A stretch of 64,000 nt of DNA from Streptomyces qaidamensis (GCF_001611795.1 NZ_CP015098.1:434001-498000); one strand, 5' to 3'; counted from the first letter of the stretch, positions 1 to 8,699 are shown. Made by a program: numbers and translations. Notes: generated from the letters alone by a model not told the origin.

Positions 1-496
1 GTCGCACGGGTTCGTTGACGACGACGGCGGCGCGGGCGAGCCGGCCGCTGTAGCGGTGGCCCGGGTCGACGATGCCGTGCTCGATGACCTCGGTGCGGGT
101 GGTTCCGCAGTCCCAGAACAGCCGGTTGAAGTGGGTGACGTGGACGAGCGTCAGGTCGTCGCGGCCGGCGCACGGGTGCCGGGTGTCCGGCACGTCGCCG
201 TCGGGCGCGTTGTGCTCCAGGTACACCGCGGGTACGTCCCGGCCGGGGCGGCGCCCGCCGAGCCACCGTTCGGCCAGCGCCGACTCGTGGGGCCGCTGGA
301 GAAGGACCAGGTCGACCTGCGTGTCGCGGAGTTCCTCGGGAGTGACCTCGCGGACCGAGGCCGGCCAGGTGAAGGTGCGGGCCCGCCCGAGGCCGTCCGG
401 GCCGCGGCCGGGGGTGACCGGGACGAGGTAGGTGTGCGGGCCCTGGACGAACGCGGTCGTCCACGAGCCGTGCACGTGCCACAGCAGGATGTTCAT
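1..496 (-). CDS. Glycosyltransferase, GT1/GT4-like (partial, N-terminal part only)
   Basis: The first 165 codons are visible; the C-terminus lies beyond the window edge. The N-terminus reads MNILLWHVHGSWTTAFVQG, followed by a Rossmann-like beginning and the segment VYLEHNAPDGDVPDT, which resembles the acceptor-side domain of GT-B glycosyltransferases found in Streptomyces sugar clusters. The ATG overlaps the TGA of the upstream GT9 gene (ATGA), so the two are translationally coupled. It is the last visible gene of a leftward operon. The glycosyltransferase assignment rests on the N-terminal half and context only; donor and acceptor are unknown. Confidence 0.7.
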   Translation of the reverse strand, partial: MNILLWHVHGSWTTAFVQGPHTYLVPVTPGRGPDGLGRARTFTWPASVREVTPEELRDTQVDLVLLQRPHESALAERWLGGRRPGRDVPAVYLEHNAPDGDVPDTRHPCAGRDDLTLVHVTHFNRLFWDCGTTRTEVIEHGIVDPGHRYSGRLARAAVVVNEPVR

Positions 497-1554
497 ACGG
501 CCGCTCCTCGCTGGGTGTGTTCTCCCCGGTCCGCCGGGTGGCCCGTGAGGGCCGCCACGGCGGCGAGCACCTCGGCGTCGCCGATGCCGTCGAGGCAGGG
601 GTGTCCCGGCACCGGGCAGTGCCGGGCGCGGGTGTCCGCGCATGCGGCGTGCGGGTCGCCGAGCAGGATGTGCGGTACGCCGTAGGGGGCCCACCGTTCG
701 GCCGGCACGACCGGGGCGAAGAGGCTGACGACAGGCGTGCCCACGGCGGCGGCCAGGTGCGCCGGGCCGGTGTTGCCGGCCACCACGGCCCGGGCTTCTG
801 CCAGGACTCCGGCCAGCTGCGGCAGGTCGGTGGCGCCGCCGAGGTCCAGGGCGTGCCGCCCGGCCACCCGGGCGGTCAGCTCGCGCTCGGCGCGCCCGCC
901 GGTGACGACCACGCGGTGCCCGGCCTCGGACAGCGCGGCCACGGCACGTGCCGCCCGGCCCGGTGTCCAGGCCCGTGCGGGCACGGCCGCGCCGGGATGG
1001 AGGACGACGTACGGTCCGGGCCCGGTGAGGTGGGTGGTGTGCGGCGGCGGCAGGACGCGCAGCCGGCCGTCGTCGCCGTGCGGAAGCTCGAAGCCCGCGG
1101 CGCGGGCCAGGTCGAGGGCGGCCAGAGCCTCGTGACGGTGCGGCCGTCTGCGGTGCCGCAGGTCGAGGAGTGCGCCCGGGTAGTCCTCGCAGTCGGCGGC
1201 GGTCCGTCCGATCCCGGCCAGTTTCAGCAGGAGGGCGATCGGCAGCGGGCTCTGGTGGTAGGACACCAGCACGATCGCGCGGTCGAAGCGGCCTGCCGAG
1301 AGCGTCTCCATCAGCTGCCGGGTGGCCGCCCGGGTGACCGGGGGCGGCTCCAGGCCGACCCAGGGGGCGTCGAACGTCAGCACCTCGTCGACGTCGGGGA
1401 GCATCCGCCCGGCCGGGGCGCCCTGGGGTCCGCAGAGCAGCGCGGTGTACGAGGACCCGGCGGCGACGGCCCGTACGGCGGGGCCCGCCAGGAGTACGTC
1501 TCCGGAGCTGTCGAGGCGGACCACGAGGGTGCGGGGTAGGCGGCTCGGCGTCAT
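493..1554 (-). CDS. Glycosyltransferase family 9 (heptosyltransferase-like)
   Basis: A 353-residue GT-B fold protein. It starts TLVVRLDSSGDVLLAGPAVR, the usual GT9 opening, where ADP-heptose:LPS heptosyltransferases carry RxxxxGDxxL. Near residue 280 it has GNTGPAHLAAAVGTP, the family's nucleotide-sugar binding signature. GT9 enzymes move heptose or related sugars. In a Gram-positive there is no LPS, so the acceptor is presumably another glycan or a small molecule. The start is the ATG overlapping the upstream HAD stop codon; longer reading upstream is an artefact of high GC. The pairing with a heptose-bisphosphate-phosphatase-like gene supports a heptose-type donor, but this is inference. 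Confidence 0.85.
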   Translation of the reverse strand: MTPSRLPRTLVVRLDSSGDVLLAGPAVRAVAAGSSYTALLCGPQGAPAGRMLPDVDEVLTFDAPWVGLEPPPVTRAATRQLMETLSAGRFDRAIVLVSYHQSPLPIALLLKLAGIGRTAADCEDYPGALLDLRHRRRPHRHEALAALDLARAAGFELPHGDDGRLRVLPPPHTTHLTGPGPYVVLHPGAAVPARAWTPGRAARAVAALSEAGHRVVVTGGRAERELTARVAGRHALDLGGATDLPQLAGVLAEARAVVAGNTGPAHLAAAVGTPVVSLFAPVVPAERWAPYGVPHILLGDPHAACADTRARHCPVPGHPCLDGIGDAEVLAAVAALTGHPADRGEHTQRGAAV

Positions 1555-2159
1555 CGCGGCTCCCGGGCCGCGACGGCCCTGGCGAGGACGAGACGCACGG
1601 CCGTCGGCAGGTCCGGTGCCGTGGCCTCTGCCTCCTCTGCCTCTTCGGCACGGGTGACGCCCGTGGGAACCAGGACCCCACGGGCCCCCGCGGCCCGCGC
1701 CGCCTGCATGTCGGCTCCGATGTCGCCGATGACGGCGGTGCGTTCCGGCGGGACGGCGAGTCGGCGGCACGCGGCCAGGATCAGGCCGGGGGCCGGTTTG
1801 CGGCAGTCGCAGCCCTCCTGCGGCACGTGCGGGCACACGGCCCAGACGGCGAACGGCCCGAGCAGCTCCTCCACCCGCAGCCGGACGGCCTCGACCTCGC
1901 GCCGGGTCAGCAGTCCCCGGCCCACGCCCGACTGGTTGGTGACGACACCGACGGGCACCCCGGCGGCGCGCACGGCGTCCACGGCCTGCCGGGCACCGGG
2001 CATGAGCGCGACCCGCGACGGGTCGCCGTTGTAGGGGACGTCGGAGACGAGCGTGCCGTCGCGGTCGAAGAGGACGGCCGCGGGCAGTGGGCTGCCCGGA
2101 TCGTACGGGCGCTGCCGCACCTGCCCGGGGAGCAGCCAGGGGCCGGGGCGCGGCGTCAT
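1551..2159 (-). CDS. HAD-IIIA phosphatase, D-glycero-D-manno-heptose-1,7-bisphosphatase-like
   Basis: A 202-residue HAD-superfamily phosphatase. Motif I is FDRDGTLVSD near residue 31, with Asp nucleophile and Asp acid. Motif II is VVTNQSGVGRG. A Cys/His cluster CPHVPQEGCDCRKPAPG follows; in GmhB-type enzymes this loop binds zinc. Motif IV is IGDIGADM. GmhB removes the C7 phosphate of heptose 1,7-bisphosphate during nucleotide-heptose synthesis; related HADs act as histidinol-phosphatases, but the sugar-operon context favours the former. It is coupled on both sides by ATGA overlaps with the GT2 and GT9 genes. Confidence 0.85.
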   Translation of the reverse strand: MTPRPGPWLLPGQVRQRPYDPGSPLPAAVLFDRDGTLVSDVPYNGDPSRVALMPGARQAVDAVRAAGVPVGVVTNQSGVGRGLLTRREVEAVRLRVEELLGPFAVWAVCPHVPQEGCDCRKPAPGLILAACRRLAVPPERTAVIGDIGADMQAARAAGARGVLVPTGVTRAEEAEEAEATAPDLPTAVRLVLARAVAAREPR

Positions 2160-3214
2160 GACCGCAGCCGTTCCCGGGCCGCCGGGCGGGTCACCGGCGT
2201 CGGCTCGCCGCTCCGGAACGGGGTGTGCGGCCGGGCCTTGCGGTGCACGAGGCGCCCGCGCAGCCAGTGCCAGGTCGCGGCGGGCGGGACGAGGGCGCTG
2301 GTCATCGTCATGGTGAGCACCTCGTCGCGGGTGCGCGGTCCGGGCAGGATGCGGGCGAGGGCGAACTCGGCGGTGCCGGCCAGCCAGGTGGCCGCGCAGG
2401 CCGCGGCGGCCCGGTGCCGGCCGAGCAGGGCGCAGCCGAGCGCCGTGACTCCCGCTCCGGTCACCGCCAGGTGCAGGGGCAGGCGCCCGCGGGGGGCCTC
2501 CGCCCGGCGCCACCAGTGACGGCCGTGCAGCCGGGTCATCAGCACGTCGTCGGCGTTGCCGGCCTGGAGGCGCACGGAGATCCAGCGCCCGGCCTGCCGT
2601 ACGGGGTGGGTGGTGGTGCGCCGGCCGGTGGTGAGCGTCCAGCCGGCGTCGAGCGTGCGCAGGGCGAGGTCGGCGTCCTCCCGGAAGGCCCGCCGGAAGC
2701 GTTCGTCGAATCCCCCGACGGCCACCAGCGCGTCCCGGCGGTAGGCCATGTCGGCGGTGATCCAGCGGGCGTCGGCGAGACCGGCCGTGTTGCGTTCCCA
2801 GTCGGTGGGGCGCCGGCCGGCGGGCAGGGGCACCTCGATGCGGGCGGTGATCCCGGCGGTGCGCGCGGTCGCCGCGGCCAGGTCCAGGGTCAGGTCGTCG
2901 CCCCAGGTGGGTCCGGGGACGACGTCGTCGTCGATGAAGACGATCCAGGGCACGTCACCGGCGGCCCGCCAGCCGAGGTTGCGTGCGGCGGCGGGTCCGC
3001 GTGCCCCGCCGGGCACGACGACGGTGCGGGCGCGCAGGGACGGCGGGACGGCGGCGGTGAGGGCGGTCCGCTCCGTGTCGGGCCGGTCGTCGACGAGGAC
3101 GATCCGGGCCGGGCCGGGCCCGGTGGCCCCGGCGAGGGCGTGCAGGCATGCGCCCAGGCTGGGCCGTCCGAGGGTCGGGATCACCACGGCGTACTCGGCG
3201 TCGGGTCCGGTCAT
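2156..3214 (-). CDS. Glycosyltransferase family 2
   Basis: A 352-residue GT-A glycosyltransferase. VVIPTLGRPSLGACL begins the nucleotide-binding fold, IVLVDDRPDTER follows, and the metal-binding acidic motif appears as FIDDDVVPG near residue 95. The middle contains FREDADLALR, matching the ED catalytic region of GT2 enzymes. The C-terminal third has two hydrophobic stretches, so the protein may be membrane-associated. The start overlaps the stop of the carbamoyltransferase gene. It probably adds a sugar in the assembly of the product of this operon; donor and acceptor cannot be read from sequence. Confidence 0.85.
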   Translation of the reverse strand: MTGPDAEYAVVIPTLGRPSLGACLHALAGATGPGPARIVLVDDRPDTERTALTAAVPPSLRARTVVVPGGARGPAAARNLGWRAAGDVPWIVFIDDDVVPGPTWGDDLTLDLAAATARTAGITARIEVPLPAGRRPTDWERNTAGLADARWITADMAYRRDALVAVGGFDERFRRAFREDADLALRTLDAGWTLTTGRRTTTHPVRQAGRWISVRLQAGNADDVLMTRLHGRHWWRRAEAPRGRLPLHLAVTGAGVTALGCALLGRHRAAAACAATWLAGTAEFALARILPGPRTRDEVLTMTMTSALVPPAATWHWLRGRLVHRKARPHTPFRSGEPTPVTRPAARERLRS

Positions 3215-4887
3215 AGGGGGCCTCCGGCGTCGTCGCTGCGGGGGTCGGTACGGAAGAGGTCGCCGCGCCGGATCGCGTACGGGCCGATGGCCAGCAGGTC
3301 GACGGGCGAGGAGCCGAAGCACTCCAGGGCGTCGCGCGGGTCGTCGACCATGGGCCGGCCGGCCGTGTTGAGGCTGGTGTTGACGACCACGGGCAGGCCG
3401 GTGAGCCGCTCGAACTCGCCGAGCATGGCCGCGACCAGCGGTTCGCGGGCCGGGTCGACGGTCTGGATGCGGGCGGTGCCGTCGACGTGCACGACGGCGG
3501 GGACACGCTCCCGCCACGCGGGGGCCACGTCGTGGACGAACAGCATGTACGGGCTGGGCAGCGGGCCGTCGAAGAGGTCGGCTGCGCGGTCGGCGAGGAC
3601 CATGGGGGCGACGGGCCGGAACTGTTCGCGGCCCTTGACGTCGTTGAGCCGTTCCAGGTTGCCCGCGTGGCCGGGGTGGGCCAGCAGGGAGCGGTGCCCG
3701 AGGGCCCGGGGGCCGTACTCGGATCGGCCCTGGAACCACGCGACGATCCCGTTGTCCGCCAGGGCGCGGGCGACGGTGGCGGCGATGTCCGGGGGCCGTT
3801 CGAAGGGGACGGCGGCGGCCTTCAGCCAGGCTCCGAGTTCGGCGTCGGACCACTCCCGGCCGAGGTCGGCACCGGTCATGGCCTCCGGCTCGTCGCCCTC
3901 CACTGCGGACAGCAGCAGGGCTCCGCCCAGGGCGGTCCCGGCGTCTCCCGCGGCGGGCTGCACCCACACCCGGGAGAAGGGGCCCTCACGGGCGATACGG
4001 GAGTTGGCGACGCAGTTGAGGGCGACGCCGCCGGCCAGGGTGAGCACCCGGTCGTGGGTCCGGCCGTGCAGCCAGCGCACCAGGTCGAGCAGGGTCTCCT
4101 CCAGCACGGCCTGGGCACTGGCGGCGACGTCGGCGTGGTCCTGCGTCCACGGCTCGTCGGGCCCGCGGGGCGGACACAGCTCGTGCCAGGGCACGCCGGT
4201 GGCGTGGAAGCCGCCGTCTCCGGTGGGGTACACGTGGCGGCGCAGTTCGGCGAGCATGCGCGGCCTGCCGTGGGAGGCGAGGGCCATGACCTTGAACTCG
4301 TCGGAGGAGCGCAGGAAGCCGAGGTGTTCGGTGAGCTCCTCGTAGACCAGGCCGAGCGAGTGCGGCAGGTCCTGGGCGTGCAGCGCCTCCAGGCGGGGGC
4401 CCACCCGGCGGGCGGCCAGGTGGGATGCGCGTTCGCCACGGCCGTCGAGGACCAGGACGGAGGAGTTCCCGGCGTCCGGCGCGGCGAAGGCGCTGGAGGC
4501 GGCGTGGGCCATGTGGTGCGGGACGAAGCGGACGAGGCCGGGGTCGAGACCGGGCAGGGCGGTCTTGAGGAAGGCGGGTGCCTCGCGGGCGTAGGTCAGC
4601 CGCAGGTGGTCCCAGGGGTCGTCCAGCCCCATGTCCGCGGCGGGCCGGGCGAGTCGGGGGTCGAAGGAGTAGGTGACCGCGTCGAGGTCCTGCGGGCGCA
4701 GCCCGGCCCGCTTCAGGCACCAGGCCGCGGCCTGCTCGGGCAGTTCCCAGGCGGAGAACGGCAGGGGCCTCTTGCCGTGCTTGCGCCGTGAGAACCGCTC
4801 CTCCTCCGCGGCGGCGACGGTCCGTCCGTCGATCACCAGGGCCGCGGCCGGGTCGTGGAAGAGGGCGTTGATTCCGAGGATGCGCAT
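3211..4887 (-). CDS. Carbamoyltransferase (NodU/CmcH/TobZ family)
   Basis: A 558-residue O-carbamoyltransferase. The N-terminal Kae1-like domain begins MRILGINALFHDPAAALV, with the His of HDPAAAL, and continues with EERFSRRKHG, VLDGRGER and GGVALNCVANSRI. The C-terminal YrdC-like domain has YGPRALGHRSLLAHP and VNTSLNTAGRPMV. In this family the YrdC-like domain makes carbamoyl-adenylate from carbamoyl phosphate and ATP, and the Kae1-like domain moves the carbamoyl group to a hydroxyl, usually of a sugar. Length is normal. A gap of about 65 bp separates it from the upstream SDR gene. It predicts a carbamoylated sugar in the final product. Confidence 0.93.
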   Translation of the reverse strand: MRILGINALFHDPAAALVIDGRTVAAAEEERFSRRKHGKRPLPFSAWELPEQAAAWCLKRAGLRPQDLDAVTYSFDPRLARPAADMGLDDPWDHLRLTYAREAPAFLKTALPGLDPGLVRFVPHHMAHAASSAFAAPDAGNSSVLVLDGRGERASHLAARRVGPRLEALHAQDLPHSLGLVYEELTEHLGFLRSSDEFKVMALASHGRPRMLAELRRHVYPTGDGGFHATGVPWHELCPPRGPDEPWTQDHADVAASAQAVLEETLLDLVRWLHGRTHDRVLTLAGGVALNCVANSRIAREGPFSRVWVQPAAGDAGTALGGALLLSAVEGDEPEAMTGADLGREWSDAELGAWLKAAAVPFERPPDIAATVARALADNGIVAWFQGRSEYGPRALGHRSLLAHPGHAGNLERLNDVKGREQFRPVAPMVLADRAADLFDGPLPSPYMLFVHDVAPAWRERVPAVVHVDGTARIQTVDPAREPLVAAMLGEFERLTGLPVVVNTSLNTAGRPMVDDPRDALECFGSSPVDLLAIGPYAIRRGDLFRTDPRSDDAGGPL

Positions 4888-4952
4888 GGGGAGGCGGGCC
4901 TTTCGGCGGTCGGGGACATCGGGGCGCGGGGGTGCGGTGTACCCGGGCGGGG

Positions 4953-5918
4953 TCACTCCTCGGTGCCGGCCTCGCGGAACCAGGCGATGGTGCGCCGCAG
5001 CCCCTCCTCGGCGCGGACCTGCGGGTCCCAGCCGAGCTTGTCGCGGGCCAGGGTGATGTCCGGGCAGCGCACGGCCGGGTCGTCCACCGGGCGTTCGATG
5101 TAGCGGATCTCCGAGGAGCACTCGGCGAGTTCGACGACCAGGCGCGCCAGGTCGAGCATGGTGATCTCGGTCGGGTTGCCGATGTTGACGGGGCCGCGCA
5201 TGCCGTGGGCGGCGGCGGCGAGGATGCCGCGCACGGTGTCGTCGACATAGCACAACGACCGGGTCTGGCGGCCGTCGCCGGTCACGGTGAGCGGCTCACC
5301 GGCCAGGGCCTGCCGGACGAAGGTGGGCACCGCGCGTCCGTCGTGGCCGCGCATCCGGGGGCCGTAGGTGTTGAACAGCCGCACGATGCAGGTGTCGGTG
5401 CCCTGGGCGTCGGCGTGGGCGGTGGTCAGCGCCTCGCCGAAGCGTTTGGCCTCGTCGTAGACGCTGCGCGGGCCGACGGGGTTGACGTTGCCCCAGTAGC
5501 GCTCGTCCTGGGGGTTCTGCAGCGGGTCGCCGTAGACCTCGGAGGTCGAGGCGAGGACGAAGCGGGCGCCGCAGGAGTGGGCGAGTTCCAGGGCGTTGCG
5601 GGTGCCGAGGCTGCCGGTCTCCAGCGTGTGCAGCGGGAGGCGCAGGTAGTCCGCCGGGGACGCCGGGGAGGCGAAGTGCAGGACGAGGTCCGGCGGCCGC
5701 TTGATCCGCAGCTCCTCGGCGACGTCGGCCTGGACGAGCGTGAAGCCGGGCTGTTCGAGCAGCGGCGCTATGTTCTCGGGCCGGCCGGTGCTGAAGTCGT
5801 CCACGCAGGTGACGGCCGCGCCGGCGTCCAGCAGGGCGGCGCACAGATGGGAACCGACGAACCCGGCGCCGCCGGTGACGACGGCGTGTTCCCAGTTCCG
5901 TGAGAGGGCGGTGGTCAT
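4953..5918 (-). CDS. NAD-dependent sugar epimerase/dehydratase, UDP-glucuronate decarboxylase-like
   Basis: A 321-residue extended SDR. The dinucleotide-binding GGAGFVGSHL lies at residues 14-23 and the catalytic Tyr and Lys are in YDEAKRFGE. The segments HFASPASPADY, STSEVYGDP and YWGNVNPVGPRS are close to those typical of UDP-xylose synthase (UDP-glucuronate decarboxylase), so conversion to a pentose nucleotide or a related 4-keto sugar is likely. dTDP-glucose 4,6-dehydratase activity is the main alternative. The ATG at 5918 is chosen because GGAGGA sits 9 nt upstream. It is the first gene of the leftward operon. Confidence 0.88.
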   Translation of the reverse strand: MTTALSRNWEHAVVTGGAGFVGSHLCAALLDAGAAVTCVDDFSTGRPENIAPLLEQPGFTLVQADVAEELRIKRPPDLVLHFASPASPADYLRLPLHTLETGSLGTRNALELAHSCGARFVLASTSEVYGDPLQNPQDERYWGNVNPVGPRSVYDEAKRFGEALTTAHADAQGTDTCIVRLFNTYGPRMRGHDGRAVPTFVRQALAGEPLTVTGDGRQTRSLCYVDDTVRGILAAAAHGMRGPVNIGNPTEITMLDLARLVVELAECSSEIRYIERPVDDPAVRCPDITLARDKLGWDPQVRAEEGLRRTIAWFREAGTEE

Positions 5919-6140
5919 GTCGGTCACTCCTCCGTCGGCGGCGGCGCGCGGCACGACGGCCGCTGCGGTCCGGCGAAGGGCTGGCCGGAGGGCCGTCGAG
6001 CCCGCGCTCAGCCTCCGACGACCCTGCGCGCACGGCACGGCCATGTACGGCAAACCGGTGAGTCACGGAGGGTGAGGAGCCGGGGAACGGGGCGGTCCGC
6101 GTGGGCCGGATGCGTGGCCGGGGCGGAGGGAGGGCCGGGC

Positions 6141-6200
6141 GAGGGCCGTCCGTGCGGAGCATCGCCGGGCAAGGGCCGTCCGTGCGGAGCATCGCCGGGC
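6141..6200. repeat. Two tandem copies of a 30-bp unit
   Basis: Positions 6141-6170 and 6171-6200 are the same 30-bp sequence, differing only at the first base (g or a). They lie in the roughly 380-bp gap between the start of the SDR operon (5918) and the end of the next leftward gene (6302). Apart from this duplication I see no gene, clear promoter or terminator in that gap. Origin by slippage is the simple explanation; a regulatory role is not excluded. Confidence 0.85.
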
Positions 6201-6301
6201 GGGCACAGGCCGCCCTCCGGCGGGGCGGACACCACCGGCGGTGCCCGTCGGAGACCGGCGGCAGGTGGGAGTACCGGTCGGTGGCCGGGGAGGCCCGGGT
6301 G

Positions 6302-6829
6302 TCAGGCGATCAGCGTGCGGCCCGGGTTCAGGCGGTCGAGGAGCTGGTTCTGGTGCAGGTCGGCGACGGGGGCGAGGAGGTCGGGGTGGCGCAGCAGGGC
6401 CGCGGCACTCCGGTCGCCGTCGTCGGGGGCGGTGAGGCGGCGGAACTCGGCCGGTGCCGCGGTGCTGTGGCTGCCGTCGGCGAGGGCGGCCACGGCCCGG
6501 GCCGCCAGCTCCGGGTCGGTGAGCAGACAGGCCGCCCAGCTGGCCACGACCTCGTCCACCCAGGTGCGCCAGGCGTGTGCGTCCGGGTCGTCGCCGAGGG
6601 CCGCGTCGGCGCCGGTGACCCAGTCGAGCCGCCCGGAGCCGCCGGGTCCGGCCATGTCGAGCAGGGCGGCGTCCATCGCCGTCGGGTACCTGAGCCAGGC
6701 CGCGACCGTCACGGCCTGGCGGGCCTGGACCTCGCACAGGGCCGAGGCCAGGGCGCCGCCGGAGGCGGGGAAGGCGTGGGTCAGCCACTGGGCGGTGGCC
6801 GCGATGACCGGGGAGAGATCTGCTTGCAC
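6302..6829 (-). CDS. Hypothetical protein
   Basis: An Ala/Leu-rich, mostly helical 175-residue protein (GTG start, VQADLSPVIAATAQWLTHA). I do not recognise a family. The C-terminus reads DLHQNQLLDRLNPGRTLIA. No signal peptide or membrane segment is evident. No good Shine-Dalgarno sequence precedes the chosen GTG, so the start is uncertain, and the frame stays open further upstream. It is transcribed away from the gene beginning near 7070. Codon third positions are strongly G/C on this strand, which supports coding. Confidence 0.5.
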   Translation of the reverse strand: MQADLSPVIAATAQWLTHAFPASGGALASALCEVQARQAVTVAAWLRYPTAMDAALLDMAGPGGSGRLDWVTGADAALGDDPDAHAWRTWVDEVVASWAACLLTDPELAARAVAALADGSHSTAAPAEFRRLTAPDDGDRSAAALLRHPDLLAPVADLHQNQLLDRLNPGRTLIA

Positions 6830-7069
6830 TGCCGGGCCGTCCGGAGGAAGGGAGCGGGGATCTGGTCGTAGACGGTAACCGCCGCATCCGGAGCCCGGAC
6901 GTGACCGGGACCTCGTCCGGGACGTGGCCTCGGCCACATCGGCCGACGGGCGAAGCCGCACCGCCGCGGCGGCTCGTTTCGCGGCAGAGGGGCCGGGCAC
7001 CCGGCCCGCGTGTTCCCCCACGGCCGCGAACCCGCTGGTCCGGCCCGGCGCGCAGGTGCCCGGTCGCCG

Positions 7070-7702
7070 GTGCGCTCGCTGCGCTTCGACGGCTGGATCG
7101 CGGGGATCGGCACGACGTCCGGTGTCCGGGTGGTGCTCGGGCACTGGCCGCGGTCGCCGTGGGGGCCGTTCAGCGATGTGATGGTCGAGGAGGCCGGCGG
7201 ACGCCGGCTGCTGCTGGCGCCGACCGGCGAGACTGCGGACTTCGTCGCCGGTACGTACGTCTTCGACGAGGTGCGGGTCGTACCGGTCGGGGTGCGGGTC
7301 GCCGGCCGCCGGCACTGGACCGTGACCGCCCCGCCGCTCCACCTGCGCTTCAGCACGGGCCGCCGGAATCTGCCGGGCCTGGCGCTGCGGGCGGTCCCGG
7401 GCCGGCTCGCCACCCGTCCGGGCTGGATCGCGCTGTGGGACCGGCCCGCCCGTCTGCTGCTGGGAGCGCGCACCCACGGCAGCGCCCGGGCCGGACGGCA
7501 CCAGTGGTACGGCGCCCGGGATCTGCACCCGGTCACCTCGGCCACCGTCACCTACGAGGGCGAGAGCCTCGGTGCCCTCGTCCCGGTCGAGCCCCCCGTG
7601 CGCTTCGGGACCGGCTCGACGCCCCGCCCTCCCTGCCTCGTGCGGATCACCACGACGGTGGCCGTGGAGCAGGACCGGAGTACGACAGGAGCCGCGTCAT
7701 GA
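7070..7702 (+). CDS. Hypothetical protein, beta-rich
   Basis: A 210-residue protein starting VRSLRFDGWIAGIGTTSGVR. It alternates short hydrophobic and charged stretches (RVVLGHWPRSPWGPFSDVM, HWTVTAPPLHLRFSTG), which suggests a beta-barrel or beta-sandwich. I cannot assign a function. The GTG start is the most plausible one before the first conserved-looking segment, but its ribosome-binding site is weak. The stop codon overlaps the ATG of the next gene (ATGA), so the two are co-translated and probably act together. Confidence 0.65.
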   Translation: MRSLRFDGWIAGIGTTSGVRVVLGHWPRSPWGPFSDVMVEEAGGRRLLLAPTGETADFVAGTYVFDEVRVVPVGVRVAGRRHWTVTAPPLHLRFSTGRRNLPGLALRAVPGRLATRPGWIALWDRPARLLLGARTHGSARAGRHQWYGARDLHPVTSATVTYEGESLGALVPVEPPVRFGTGSTPRPPCLVRITTTVAVEQDRSTTGAAS

Positions 7703-8232
7703 CGGAACAGCGAGCGGATTCGCCGGGCGCCGAGCGTGCCCCGGCCACCGACATGTCCCTGCTGGGCATCTACCTCAACGACCATCTCGCCGCTTCCACC
7801 GCCGGGACCGCGCGGGTGCGCTACCTGCTGCGCTCGTGCCGGGGCTCGGCGCTCGCCGACGCGCTGGCCCCGGTCGCCGCCGAGATCGCCGACGACCGGA
7901 CGAGCCTGCTGCACATCATGCGGCGGCTGGACGTCCCGGTACGCCGCTACAAGGTCTACGCGGGCCGGGCGGCCGAGCAGGTGGGGCGGCTGAAGAGCAA
8001 CGGCAGCCTGGTACGGCGGTCCCCGCTGAGCACTCTCTGGGAGCTGGAAGCGCTGGCGCTCGGTGTGGAGGGCAAGATGGCGGGCTGGGAGACGCTCCGC
8101 GATCTGGCCACCACGGACGAACGCCTCGACGCCCGGCAGCTTGACGAACTCATCGAACGGGCCCGGCGGCAGCACGCCACGCTGGAGGCACTGCGCCACA
8201 AGCAGGTTCTGGTCGCCTTCCGCGCTGCCTGA
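7699..8232 (+). CDS. Hypothetical protein, all-helical (ferritin-like fold possible)
   Basis: A 177-residue protein. After a polar 20-residue start it is predominantly helical: MSLLGIYLNDHLAASTAG, then ALAPVAAEIADDRTSLLHIM, VYAGRAAEQVGRLKSNGSL and WELEALALGVEGKMAGW. The spacing of acidic residues and helices resembles a four-helix bundle such as the ferritin-like folds, but a canonical ExxH metal-ligand pair is not clear. It is coupled to the preceding gene by ATGA. No function can be assigned from sequence. Confidence 0.72.
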   Translation: MTEQRADSPGAERAPATDMSLLGIYLNDHLAASTAGTARVRYLLRSCRGSALADALAPVAAEIADDRTSLLHIMRRLDVPVRRYKVYAGRAAEQVGRLKSNGSLVRRSPLSTLWELEALALGVEGKMAGWETLRDLATTDERLDARQLDELIERARRQHATLEALRHKQVLVAFRAA

Positions 8233-8247
8233 GGGACCGGGCCGGGC

Positions 8248-8571
8248 TCACCAGAACCTGCTGCTGAGGGCGGGCTGATGGGCCAGTTGTACGGCGTCGC
8301 GCAGCCGTAGCGCGACCGTGATGGTGGCGCGCAGGGCGGACGGGCGTACGGTCTGGGCGGTCTCGGTGGCGAGGACCAGCAGGCAGGCCGCCGCCTGTTC
8401 GACGACCGAGACCGGCAGGGTGAAGTCGTTGTCGGCGGCCGTGCGGAACGCCTTCAGGGGGATCGCGGCTCCGTCGATGGCCCGGTGCGCGGCCTGCTCC
8501 AGGTGCTGTGCGGCCTGTTCGCACACGGGGGCGGGCAGGGCGATGGTGCGCTGGAACGGTGAACTCGTCAT
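8248..8571 (-). CDS. Small hypothetical protein
   Basis: A 107-residue protein beginning MTSSPFQRTIALPAPVCEQ, with helical Ala/Leu-rich segments (AAQHLEQAAHRAI, ATITVALRLRDAVQLA). No family is recognised, and no signal peptide or membrane span is clear. It converges with the preceding rightward gene, leaving only 15 bp between stop codons, and is transcribed away from the kinase gene at 8700. An upstream in-frame start exists, but the ATG at 8571 fits the coding signal better. Confidence 0.6.
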   Translation of the reverse strand: MTSSPFQRTIALPAPVCEQAAQHLEQAAHRAIDGAAIPLKAFRTAADNDFTLPVSVVEQAAACLLVLATETAQTVRPSALRATITVALRLRDAVQLAHQPALSSRFW

Positions 8572-8699
8572 GACCCGACTGCTCCCCCGGCGGTGGCCGG
8601 TTCTGTCGGCCGGCGGCGGGATTTCACCGTCCCGCGTGACCGGCGCGTGGCGCATGTCCTGGAGTCGGAACGCCCCTTGAGGATCGAGAAGGAGCTCGT

